From Microbacterium pumilum (lineage in GTDB: Bacteria; Actinomycetota; Actinomycetes; Actinomycetales; Microbacteriaceae), in the NCBI RefSeq assembly GCF_039530225.1, contig NZ_BAAAOH010000001.1, positions 992,001 to 1,056,000 on the forward strand: DNA of 64,000 nt, written 5' to 3'. The position numbers and the translations under genes were made by a program. The notes under the pieces were generated by a model. It made no database searches and was not told the DNA's origin. It worked only from the letters and a program-made list of their open reading frames with translations. This document shows positions 48,394-55,980 of this stretch, one piece after another (the first letter of the stretch is position 1; each line of letters starts with the position of its first letter).

Positions 48394-51012
48394 ATGACGC
48401 AGCTGCTCGGACGGGAGGCCGTGGTGAGCCGGGTCGTCGCCGCCCTCGAGCGCACTGATCGGGAGGGAACCTCTGTGGTCGTCGTCTGCGGGCCGGCGGG
48501 CGTGGGCACGAGCGCGGTGGTCGAGGAGGCGCTGCGGCCGCTCGGCGCGAAGGTCGCGCGCGCACAGGGGGCACTGCCGTCGGATGCGACGGCGCCGGTG
48601 TGGTGGATCGACGACGCCCAGCGCCTGCCGCTCGCAGCGGTGGATCGCTTGCGAGCGGGCATCGCCGACGGCACTCGTGTGGTGCTGCTGTCGGGACGGA
48701 CTCCGCTCGGGGAGCCGCTCGAGACGGTGGTGCGCGATGCGGTGCGCGCTGATCCGGCCTGCGTCGTGGATGTCTCGCCGCTGGATGCCGATGTTGCGGT
48801 CATCGCCGTCCGGGCTCCGGGCCTCGACGAGGCGGCGCCCGCTGTCGACGCTGAGCGGGCGGTGCGACTAGCGGCGGACTCGGGGAGCCGGCTTCGTCTG
48901 CTCGCTGCCGTGCTCGCATCGGATGAGGGCGACGGCGTCAGGGGAACGGCGGTGCGCGTCGCCGTCGACGATCTGCTGCGCGACCTGACGCCCCCCGCGC
49001 GACGGCTTCTCGATGTCGTGGTCACCGGCGGGGGTGACGTGCGTGCCGCTGCGGTGGAGAGGGTCTTTCTGCGCGACGGCGATGCCTCACGGGAGAGCTT
49101 CGATGAGGTCCTGGCCGAGCTCGAGTCAGCCTCACTCGTGGAGGTCGACGGCGTCAGGCTGCCGATGGGCGTCCCCATCGTCGCCGAGGTCATCGCCGCA
49201 GAGGTGGGGGCCAGTCGAGCGGCCGCGCTTCACGTCGCCTACGCCGAGACACTGGCGAGCCTCGAAGGAGTCGACCCCCGCGAGACCGCGGTGCACGTCC
49301 ACGCGGTCGCCGACCGATTGCCGCGGGCATTCTCGACGAGCGTGCTGACGGCGGCCGCCGAGCGGCGGTTCGAAGCCCTCGATCCGCTCGGGGCCGCCGT
49401 CGACCTCGCGGCCGCCGCCGCTCTGCTCGAGGTCGCGGCCGACCGCGGGTCCACGGCCGACCGGGCTGCGGCATTCGATGTGCTGCTCAAACTCGGCATC
49501 GCGTATTACCAGGGTGGGAGGATCGAGCCGGCGCATGAGGTGTATCGACGCGCGGAGCGATTCCAGGATGCCGCCTCCCCGACCAAGATCGCCGAGTTCG
49601 AGCTCAACCGGACATATGTCCGGGCAGACCGCGGCCATCCGGCATCCGTCCCCCTCGCGTACAGCGGACCGCCCGATGGCGGAGTGGAACGTTCTGCCGA
49701 CGTGGCGGTGATGCGCCTCTTCCTTGTCGATCGCGACAACGATCCCGTGGAGTTGGACGCGGTCTGTACGCAGCTCATCGCGTTGGACGGCGACGCGGCT
49801 TCGGCTGCGGAGCGCGGTGCGGCAGCTCTCGGTTCGTCCATCCGCGCCTCGATGGCGGGCGATCACGTGCTCGCCCGCGCCGAGGCCGAGCGCGCCCTCC
49901 GGATGGCCGGCGACAGCTCGGTCATCGTCTACGGCGGAATCCAGCGCGAACTCATCCGCCTGAACACGCTCTACGGGGATCTGGCCGCCGCCCTCCGGCA
50001 CGCGGACGGGGACTCATTCGCCCTGGCGGGGCGCATCCCACGCGTCGTCGAGGGGTCTGCGATCATCCACGGCGCCAGTGTCGCACTGCTGCAGGGTGAT
50101 GTCCTCGATGCCGCGGCGCGTGCCGAACGTGCGCTCACCGCGACGCGCCTGTCACCCGTCCCGCGGGGGATCGTGCGCTGCGTCAGCTGGGTCGCCGTGA
50201 TAAGTGCCATGCGCGGAGACCTCGCGCGGGCGCGGATGCTCATCGCCGAGGCCGGCCGCCTGTTCCCGCTCGACGGGAATCTGCGCCTGGCGGCGATCGT
50301 GCTCTTGGCGCGCGCGCAGCTCGCGCTCCGCGAGTCGGGCGCGATGCCGCCCTCGGTCGACCTGAGTCTGGAGCGGGTCGAGGGGCCGGCGCGCCTCCTG
50401 CTCCCGCTCCTGCTCGCACGCCTCGCCATCCTGAACGGCGACGCCGCCACGGTCGAACGCGCGCTGGACGAGCTCGATCGCCTCGAAGGCAGCCTCGTCG
50501 CGGCCGCCCTCGCGCAGCGGGTGCGGGCACTCATGCTCGTTCCGACCCGTCGGCGCCGCGACGCCGCCGATGCCCTCGACGAGAGCGCCACCACGCTCGA
50601 GCGGCTGGGTTTCAGGGGCTTCGCCGCCGAGACCCGGCTCGAGTGGGCCGAACTCGCTGCGGAGCGCGCCGATCCCACCGCGCGCGCCGCCGTCGTCGGC
50701 CTGGTTCCGTATTTCGACGCCCAGGGCCTCGACGACTGGTCAGACCGGTCGCGGCGCCTGGCGCGCACGCTCGGCGTGCGCATCGGCGGCCGTCGCGGCG
50801 GAGTCGGTGAGCTGACCCGCCGCGAGTCGGAGGTCGTGGACCTCGTCCTGGCCGGGCTGACGAACGCGGACGTCGCGCGCCGGCTCTTCTTGAGCGAGCG
50901 GACGGTCGAGACGCACCTCCAGCACGTGTACCGGCGACTCGGCGTGGACTCGCGCCTCGGTCTGATCACGAAGCTCGGCGCCGTGTCGGCCGTCGAGGCG
51001 GACGATGGCTGA
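48394..51012 (+). CDS. LAL-type LuxR family transcriptional regulator with degenerate P-loop
   Basis: The 872-residue protein has an N-terminal ATPase-like domain, a long helical (TPR-like) middle and a C-terminal LuxR helix-turn-helix (LTRRESEVVDLVLAG, NADVARRLFLSERTVETHLQ). The Walker A position reads GPAGVGTS: the essential Lys is Thr39. Walker B (VWWIDDAQRL) remains. It therefore probably binds nucleotide poorly or not at all. CCAGGAGGAC gives a ribosome site for the ATG at 48394. It lies 86 bases after the multicopper oxidase gene on the same strand and may regulate that cluster; this link is by position only. Confidence 0.88.
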   Translation: MTQLLGREAVVSRVVAALERTDREGTSVVVVCGPAGVGTSAVVEEALRPLGAKVARAQGALPSDATAPVWWIDDAQRLPLAAVDRLRAGIADGTRVVLLSGRTPLGEPLETVVRDAVRADPACVVDVSPLDADVAVIAVRAPGLDEAAPAVDAERAVRLAADSGSRLRLLAAVLASDEGDGVRGTAVRVAVDDLLRDLTPPARRLLDVVVTGGGDVRAAAVERVFLRDGDASRESFDEVLAELESASLVEVDGVRLPMGVPIVAEVIAAEVGASRAAALHVAYAETLASLEGVDPRETAVHVHAVADRLPRAFSTSVLTAAAERRFEALDPLGAAVDLAAAAALLEVAADRGSTADRAAAFDVLLKLGIAYYQGGRIEPAHEVYRRAERFQDAASPTKIAEFELNRTYVRADRGHPASVPLAYSGPPDGGVERSADVAVMRLFLVDRDNDPVELDAVCTQLIALDGDAASAAERGAAALGSSIRASMAGDHVLARAEAERALRMAGDSSVIVYGGIQRELIRLNTLYGDLAAALRHADGDSFALAGRIPRVVEGSAIIHGASVALLQGDVLDAAARAERALTATRLSPVPRGIVRCVSWVAVISAMRGDLARARMLIAEAGRLFPLDGNLRLAAIVLLARAQLALRESGAMPPSVDLSLERVEGPARLLLPLLLARLAILNGDAATVERALDELDRLEGSLVAAALAQRVRALMLVPTRRRRDAADALDESATTLERLGFRGFAAETRLEWAELAAERADPTARAAVVGLVPYFDAQGLDDWSDRSRRLARTLGVRIGGRRGGVGELTRRESEVVDLVLAGLTNADVARRLFLSERTVETHLQHVYRRLGVDSRLGLITKLGAVSAVEADDG

Positions 51013-51076
51013 ACCGCGCAGAAGGTACGTACCAGTCCGGATGCCGCAGCACTCGGCGCGGCGGGACGATGGCCAC

Positions 51077-53428
51077 ATGAGAACGATCGAGGCGACACCT
51101 CTGGCATCCGCCGCCGCGCACCACGGCGGCAAGGCGGCAGGACTGAGCGCGCTGCTGACCGCGGGATTCCCCGTTCCGCCCGGCGTGGTCTTCGATGCCG
51201 CGCCGCTCGCATCGGCGCCGGCGATCGCGGCAGCGGCGGTCGACGCGGCGCGCGAGAACGGTTGGCGCTCCGTCGCGGTCCGATCGTCGTCGAAGGGGGA
51301 GGATGGCGTGACCTCCTCGGGTGCCGGCGAGTTCGAGACAGTCCTGAACGTCCCCGGTGACGACGTCGAGGCCATGACATCGGCTGTCGACACGGTCCTC
51401 GCCTCGATCGGTGAGAACGGCGGAGTGATCGTGCAGCAGATGGTGGCCGCGGAAGCGGCCGGCGTCGTGTTCACGATCGACCCGGTGACCGGGGCGACGT
51501 TCATCATCGTCAATGCGGTGTCGGGCCTCGGTGACGCACTCGTCTCGGGAGCCGAGACACCGTGGGAGACCCGCATCCCTAGAGCGGTGGACGGATCGGT
51601 TCGCAGCGCCGACATCGTCGCGGATGACGGACCGATCGATCGCGCCGCGCTTCGCGAGCTCATCCGTCTCGCGTTGGCCGCGGAGGACGCGAGACATGGT
51701 CCGCAGGACATCGAGTGGGCCGTCGCGGACGGCGTCGTATGGCTCTTGCAGTCGAGACCTGTCACGGCGCTCGCGGAGCAGGTGCCGGTCGAGGTCGTCG
51801 TGCCGCCGGGCTACTGGGTGCGCGACCCCACGCACGGCCGCCTGCCGCGCACCCGCATGACCGCGAGTGTCATCGACGAGGATCGCGCGGTGCGGCCCAT
51901 GGTCGTGGAGTTCGGGATGCTCGCGACCTTCTCCGGTGCCCGCATCGGCGGTTGGCATTACGTGACGATCGTCCCGGTCGGTGCGCCGCCGCCTGCGCCC
52001 GGGAAGTCCCCACCGAGGCTGCCGGGCTGGCTCGTGTCGCTGCTGATCCGCGGTTCTCGCGAGGGACGGCGCCAATTGCGCGCGGCACGGCGAGCTATGA
52101 AGACGGATGCCGCGCAGCGGCTGCTCGACGAGTGGAACGACCGGCGTCGCGAAGAACTCCGTGCCGGCATCCTCTCGTTCCAGGACGTCGATCTGGGGGG
52201 ACTCGACGACGCTGAACTGGCCGATCAGCTGCGAGAGCGCGCGGGCACGCTCATCAGGAGCACCGAACTGCACTTCCGGCTCGCGATGCCCTACTCGATC
52301 GGCATCTTCCAGCTCGTCGACTTCTGTCGCGCACAGATCGGCTGGAGTGCCGAAGAGACACTCGATCTCCTCTCCGGGCTCGCCGACGTCGCATCGGAGC
52401 CGGGCCGCGCCCTTGCTGCGTTGGCCGCCATGCCGCCCGGCAGCGCCGAGCGCGCCGACGCCTTCGAGCAGTTCCAGCGCTACTTCGGCTGTCGAGCCCT
52501 CGATATCGAAGTCGCCGAACCCACGCTCGCGGAGTCACCGCACCTGCTCAACGTGCTCATCGATGCGGCACGCCAGGCAGGCTCCGTCGACGCCGAGCAG
52601 GCGCAGGCGGAGGCGCGAGCGCGCGTGGCCGCGCGAGCGCGGGCGCGACTGCGGCCGGCTCGGCGGGCCGAGTTCGAGCGACTGCTGGCGACCGCGGAGC
52701 GCGTGTACGGCCTCCGTGACGACAATGTCTTCCTCACGATCGACGCGCCCCTCGCCGTGGTGCGCTACGCGGCGCTCGAAGTGGGCCGGCGGCTCGCGGC
52801 ACGCGGGACCCTCGACCTTCCCGAGGACGTGTTCCACCTGACGCCCGAGGAAGCCGCTGCGGCGCTGGGGTCGCGCGATCCGCTGACCGACATCCGCGAC
52901 GGCGCTCAGCGCGAACGCGGTGAGCGGGCGTGGGCGATCGCGCATCCGGGTCCGATCAGCTATGGCATCGACCCGGGGGCTCCGCCGCGTTTCACGGGCC
53001 TCACGCGGGCCGAGCGCACACCGACGGAGGCGGAGATGCTGATGGGCGAGCTCATCATGCCGAGAGTGACAGCGGACTCCACGGGTCAGGATGGCGTGCT
53101 GCGGGGCACGCCGGCATCGGCGGGACGCGTCACCGGCACGGCCAGGATCGTCCACTCCGAGGCGGACTTCCACGTGCTCGAACCCGGCGACATCGTCGTG
53201 TGCCCGGGAACGCGTCCGTCGTGGTCGGTCATCTTCCCCATGATCGGCGGCCTCGTCGCCGACGCCGGCGGGTCCCTCTCGCATCCCGCGATCATCGCGC
53301 GAGAGTACGGGATTCCGGCGGTCGTCGCTGCTGTCGGTGCGACCGACGCGATCCGAGACGGTGAGGTGATCACCGTCGACGGCGGTGAAGGAACGATCCG
53401 ACGGCACGCCTTCCCGCCGCGTCGCTGA
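51077..53428 (+). CDS. PEP-synthase/rifampin-phosphotransferase-like protein
   Basis: The 783-residue chain has an ATP-grasp-type N-terminal domain (GGKAAGLSALLTAGFPVPPG, AVRSSSKGEDG, FTIDPVTG, WLLQSRPVTAL). A helical middle follows, then the swivelling phosphohistidine domain GGSLSHPAIIAREYGIPAVV with His736. This order (ATP domain, middle, His domain, no PEP barrel) is that of rifampin phosphotransferase, which moves a phosphate from ATP to the antibiotic. The middle is not conserved enough to state the substrate. The ATG at 51077 fits the conserved opening and has GACGAT six bases upstream; an earlier ATG at 51005 overlaps the regulator gene. Resistance is possible but unproven. Confidence 0.82.
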   Translation: MRTIEATPLASAAAHHGGKAAGLSALLTAGFPVPPGVVFDAAPLASAPAIAAAAVDAARENGWRSVAVRSSSKGEDGVTSSGAGEFETVLNVPGDDVEAMTSAVDTVLASIGENGGVIVQQMVAAEAAGVVFTIDPVTGATFIIVNAVSGLGDALVSGAETPWETRIPRAVDGSVRSADIVADDGPIDRAALRELIRLALAAEDARHGPQDIEWAVADGVVWLLQSRPVTALAEQVPVEVVVPPGYWVRDPTHGRLPRTRMTASVIDEDRAVRPMVVEFGMLATFSGARIGGWHYVTIVPVGAPPPAPGKSPPRLPGWLVSLLIRGSREGRRQLRAARRAMKTDAAQRLLDEWNDRRREELRAGILSFQDVDLGGLDDAELADQLRERAGTLIRSTELHFRLAMPYSIGIFQLVDFCRAQIGWSAEETLDLLSGLADVASEPGRALAALAAMPPGSAERADAFEQFQRYFGCRALDIEVAEPTLAESPHLLNVLIDAARQAGSVDAEQAQAEARARVAARARARLRPARRAEFERLLATAERVYGLRDDNVFLTIDAPLAVVRYAALEVGRRLAARGTLDLPEDVFHLTPEEAAAALGSRDPLTDIRDGAQRERGERAWAIAHPGPISYGIDPGAPPRFTGLTRAERTPTEAEMLMGELIMPRVTADSTGQDGVLRGTPASAGRVTGTARIVHSEADFHVLEPGDIVVCPGTRPSWSVIFPMIGGLVADAGGSLSHPAIIAREYGIPAVVAAVGATDAIRDGEVITVDGGEGTIRRHAFPPRR

Positions 53429-53494
53429 GCGAGTCGCCGCGAGACGAGACGTCGGCCGCTTCACTGCACGACCGGCTCTGTCGAGGACCGCGGG

Positions 53495-53500
53495 TAGGGT
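53495..53500 (+). promoter_or_regulatory. -10 box, leaderless promoter of the Tag gene
   Basis: TAGGGT is followed by 7 bases and the GTG at 53508. No ribosome site is present. Confidence 0.45.
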
Positions 53501-53507
53501 CGCGAGG

Positions 53508-54077
53508 GTGACAGTGCTTCTCGGTGCCGACGGTGTTGCTCGATGTGCGTGGGTCGGCGACGACCCCGAATACCGCCGGTACCACGACGAGGAATGGGGA
53601 GTGCCACTCCACGGCGACCACGCGCTCTTCGAGAAGTTGAGCCTTGAAGGGTTCCAAGCGGGGCTGTCGTGGATCACCATCCTTCGCAAGCGACCGAGGT
53701 TCCGCGAGGTGTTCGCGGGCTTCGACCCTCACGTCGTCGCATCGTTCGGCGAAGACGACGTCGCGAGGCTGATGGGCGACGCCGGCATCATCCGCAACCG
53801 CGCGAAGATCGAGGCCACGGTCTCCAATGCCCGGCTCCTGCTCGAGATGCCTGACGGCGAGCTCGATGAGCTGCTGTGGTCGTTCGCACCGCCGCCTCGG
53901 GCGCGGCCCGCATCCTTCGCCGACATCCCTGCGGTGACGGCGGAGTCCGAGGCGATGAGCAAGGCTCTTCGCAAGCGGGGATTCCGCTTCGTGGGGCCGA
54001 CCACGATGTATGCGCTGATGCAGTCGGCGGGCATGGTCGACGACCACGTCGAAGGATGCTGGCGGGTCAGTCTGTAA
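53508..54077 (+). CDS. tag: DNA-3-methyladenine glycosylase I
   Basis: This base-excision enzyme removes 3-methyladenine from DNA. The 189-residue protein has the zinc-snap ligands Cys13 (ARCAWVG), His26 (YRRYHDEEWG), His180 and Cys184 (DDHVEGCWR). It also has GLSWITILRKR and FVGPTTMYALMQS of the helix-hairpin-helix fold, and Glu in the DEEWG pocket for base recognition. The length matches the family. I chose GTG 53508 because the family starts a few residues before the first zinc Cys and a -10 box lies 7 bases upstream. It stands between the PEP-synthase-like gene and an independently controlled oxidoreductase. Confidence 0.93.
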   Translation: MTVLLGADGVARCAWVGDDPEYRRYHDEEWGVPLHGDHALFEKLSLEGFQAGLSWITILRKRPRFREVFAGFDPHVVASFGEDDVARLMGDAGIIRNRAKIEATVSNARLLLEMPDGELDELLWSFAPPPRARPASFADIPAVTAESEAMSKALRKRGFRFVGPTTMYALMQSAGMVDDHVEGCWRVSL

Positions 54078-54084
54078 AGAATTC

Positions 54085-54141
54085 TTGACACTGGGCGCCT
54101 TTCGCCGTACGCTCAGAATGTCAAAGTTTCTTGACATTCTG
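54085..54141 (+). promoter_or_regulatory. Consensus promoter with strong palindromic operator
   Basis: TTGACA (54085-54090), a 17-base spacer and TACGCT (54108-54113) form the best promoter in the window. Immediately after, CAGAATGTCAA and TTGACATTCTG (54114-54124, 54131-54141) are perfect 11-bp arms around 6 bases, covering the transcript start. A third half-site, TTCTTGACA, overlaps the -35 (54082-54090). Confidence 0.85.
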
Positions 54142-54151
54142 GAGGCTTCCC

Positions 54152-55129
54152 ATGCGTGCTGCCGTCTACCGCCGATACGGCGGCCCATCCGTGGTCGAGG
54201 TCGAACAGATCGACACTCCCGTGCCCGCTGCGGGTGAGGTGCTGGTTCGAGTCACGGCATCCGTCGTCAGCACGTCAGACGTCGCGATGCGCTCGGGCAC
54301 GCCATTCGCCGCGCGGCTGTTCGCGGGGCCGTTCCGGCCGCGCCTGAGAGTGCTCGGTTCCGAGTTCTCGGGCAAGATCGTGGCGGTCGGCGATGGTGTC
54401 GACTCCTTTCGCGTCGGCGAAGCCGTGTGGGGCGTCACAGGCACGGCCATGCGCGCACACGCCGAATTCGTGGTGGTTCGCGCCGACGGTGTGATCGAGG
54501 CGCTGCCCGCCGGGCTCGACCCGGTCGAAGCAGCGGCCCTGATCGATGCGACCGCCCTTTCGTTCCTGGACGACACCGCCGAGCTGGTCGCGGGGCAGAC
54601 CATCCTGATCAACGGCGCATCCGGAGCGGTGGGCACGGCGGCGGTTCAGCTCGCGTCGCACCGAGGGGCCGTCGTGACGGCGGTGTGCAGTGCCGAGCGC
54701 GCCGGCCTCGTCCGCAGCCTCGGTGCGCAGGAGGTGCTCGACTATCGAGCCGGCGACATCGTCACCACGCTTCAGGATCAGGGACGCACCTTCGACGTGG
54801 TCTTCGATGTGTTCGGCCACCTCGGCTATCGCGAGGCCCGGTGCCTGTTGACCCCGACCGGACGCTACTGCGGCACCGTGCCGACGCTTCCCCTCCTGTG
54901 GCGCACCCTGCTGACCAGGTGGTCGAAAGGCAAGCGGGGCATGATCGCGTTCACCGGGCTTCGCGGGAGGGATGCCGTGCTGGCCGATCTGCGCGAGACC
55001 GGGTCGCTGGCCCGATCCGGCGCGCTCCATCCGGTCATCGGAGCCGTGTACCCTCTCGAGCGGGTCGCGCAGGCGCACGCCCACGTCGGGCGGGGCAGGG
55101 CAGGCAACATCGTGCTCACGATGGGCTGA
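54152..55129 (+). CDS. NAD(P)-dependent quinone-oxidoreductase-like alcohol dehydrogenase
   Basis: The 325-residue medium-chain dehydrogenase has the GroES-like N-terminal part (GEVLVRVTASVVSTSDV, VLGSEFSGKIVAVGDGV). Its nucleotide-binding domain has ILINGASGAVGTAAVQLA near residue 155. The zinc-binding Cys/His residues of classical alcohol dehydrogenases are missing, so it is of the quinone oxidoreductase type that reduces quinones or enones with NADPH. GGAGG lies 6 bases before the ATG at 54152 and adjoins a perfect operator. The promoter design suggests tight repression released by an electrophile or oxidant; the regulator is not adjacent. A broken luciferase-like gene follows. Confidence 0.9.
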   Translation: MRAAVYRRYGGPSVVEVEQIDTPVPAAGEVLVRVTASVVSTSDVAMRSGTPFAARLFAGPFRPRLRVLGSEFSGKIVAVGDGVDSFRVGEAVWGVTGTAMRAHAEFVVVRADGVIEALPAGLDPVEAAALIDATALSFLDDTAELVAGQTILINGASGAVGTAAVQLASHRGAVVTAVCSAERAGLVRSLGAQEVLDYRAGDIVTTLQDQGRTFDVVFDVFGHLGYREARCLLTPTGRYCGTVPTLPLLWRTLLTRWSKGKRGMIAFTGLRGRDAVLADLRETGSLARSGALHPVIGAVYPLERVAQAHAHVGRGRAGNIVLTMG

Positions 55130-55207
55130 GCCGGCCTGACTCCGGCGACCCGACCGTCATCCCTCAGCCAGGCGACCGCAGCGCCGCAACGTGCAACGGA
55201 TGCCGGA

Positions 55208-55795
55208 ATGGGAGGCAGCCGTCTCACCCCCGGCGAGGCCGTGACCGCGCTCGAAGAGGCGATCGACGTCATCCGGGAACTGTGGGACACGAGCGAGCGC
55301 CGCGGCGCATTCACCGACGGACGGTTCCATCGCGTTCACGGTGCGAAGCGCGGACCGCGCCCTGCTCACGGCGTCCCCATCTGGATCGGCGCCTACAAGC
55401 CCCGCATGCTGGCCCTCACCGGTCGCACGGGCGACGGATGGCTGCCGTCATCCGGATACATGAAGCCCGGCGACCAGGCCCGCGGCAATGCGGCCATCGA
55501 CGAAGCGGCCGCCGGCGTCGGTCGCGATCCGCGGGAGATCCGGCGCCTGCTCAACGTCGGCCGGCTCGCCGCCGACCCGCGCGAGTTCGCCGAGCGGCTC
55601 GCTGCGCTCGCGATGGAAGACGGTATCGGCACCTTCATCCTCGCCGGTGACGGCCCACGGTCGCTGCAGACGTTCGGGCGCCGAGTCGCGCCCGCCGTCC
55701 GTGAGATCGTGGCGGGCGAGCGTGCCGAGCGAGGCACCGCCGCGGCATCCGTCCGCTCGACCGCGGCGATCAGCGCGCGACGCGCCGGAATCTGA
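55208..55795 (+). pseudogene. Truncated LLM-class flavin-dependent oxidoreductase
   Basis: The frame encodes the C-terminal half of a luciferase-like monooxygenase: EAVTALEEAIDVIRELWD, FTDGRFHRVHGAKRGPRPAHG-type substrate loop, VPIWIGAYKPRMLALTGRTG and DGWLPSSG. Normal members have about 280-340 residues; only about 195 remain, and the first half of the TIM barrel with the flavin contacts is missing. Upstream in the same frame the sequence (55133-55207) shows no LLM pattern, and the ATG has no ribosome site. The simplest reading is a gene remnant left by a deletion. A separate functional C-terminal protein is unlikely. Confidence 0.65.
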
Positions 55796-55844
55796 GCTTC
55801 GACAGGCTCCGCGAGCGGGTCACACGTGGTCCGGATTGCGCGGC

Positions 55845-55894
55845 GGTCCCGGTTTCGCAGGTTCGCGGCATCCGAAACCTGCGGAACACGGACC
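55845..55894. repeat. 50-bp family D palindrome
   Basis: The unit is bounded by GGTCC and GGACC with GTTTCGCAGGTT and AACCTGCGGAAC arms around GCGGCATCC. It matches the palindrome in the 84-bp tandem array at 24393-24628. A family A half-element (CTTCGACAGGCTC) lies just upstream near 55799-55810. Confidence 0.75.
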
Positions 55895-55980
55895 TGACCC
55901 CAGCTTCCGGGCAGGAATGAGGAAGCGCGGTGTCCGCGGTCATGAGCACAATGGAGGGTCGCCCCTTCGAGAGGACTCCC

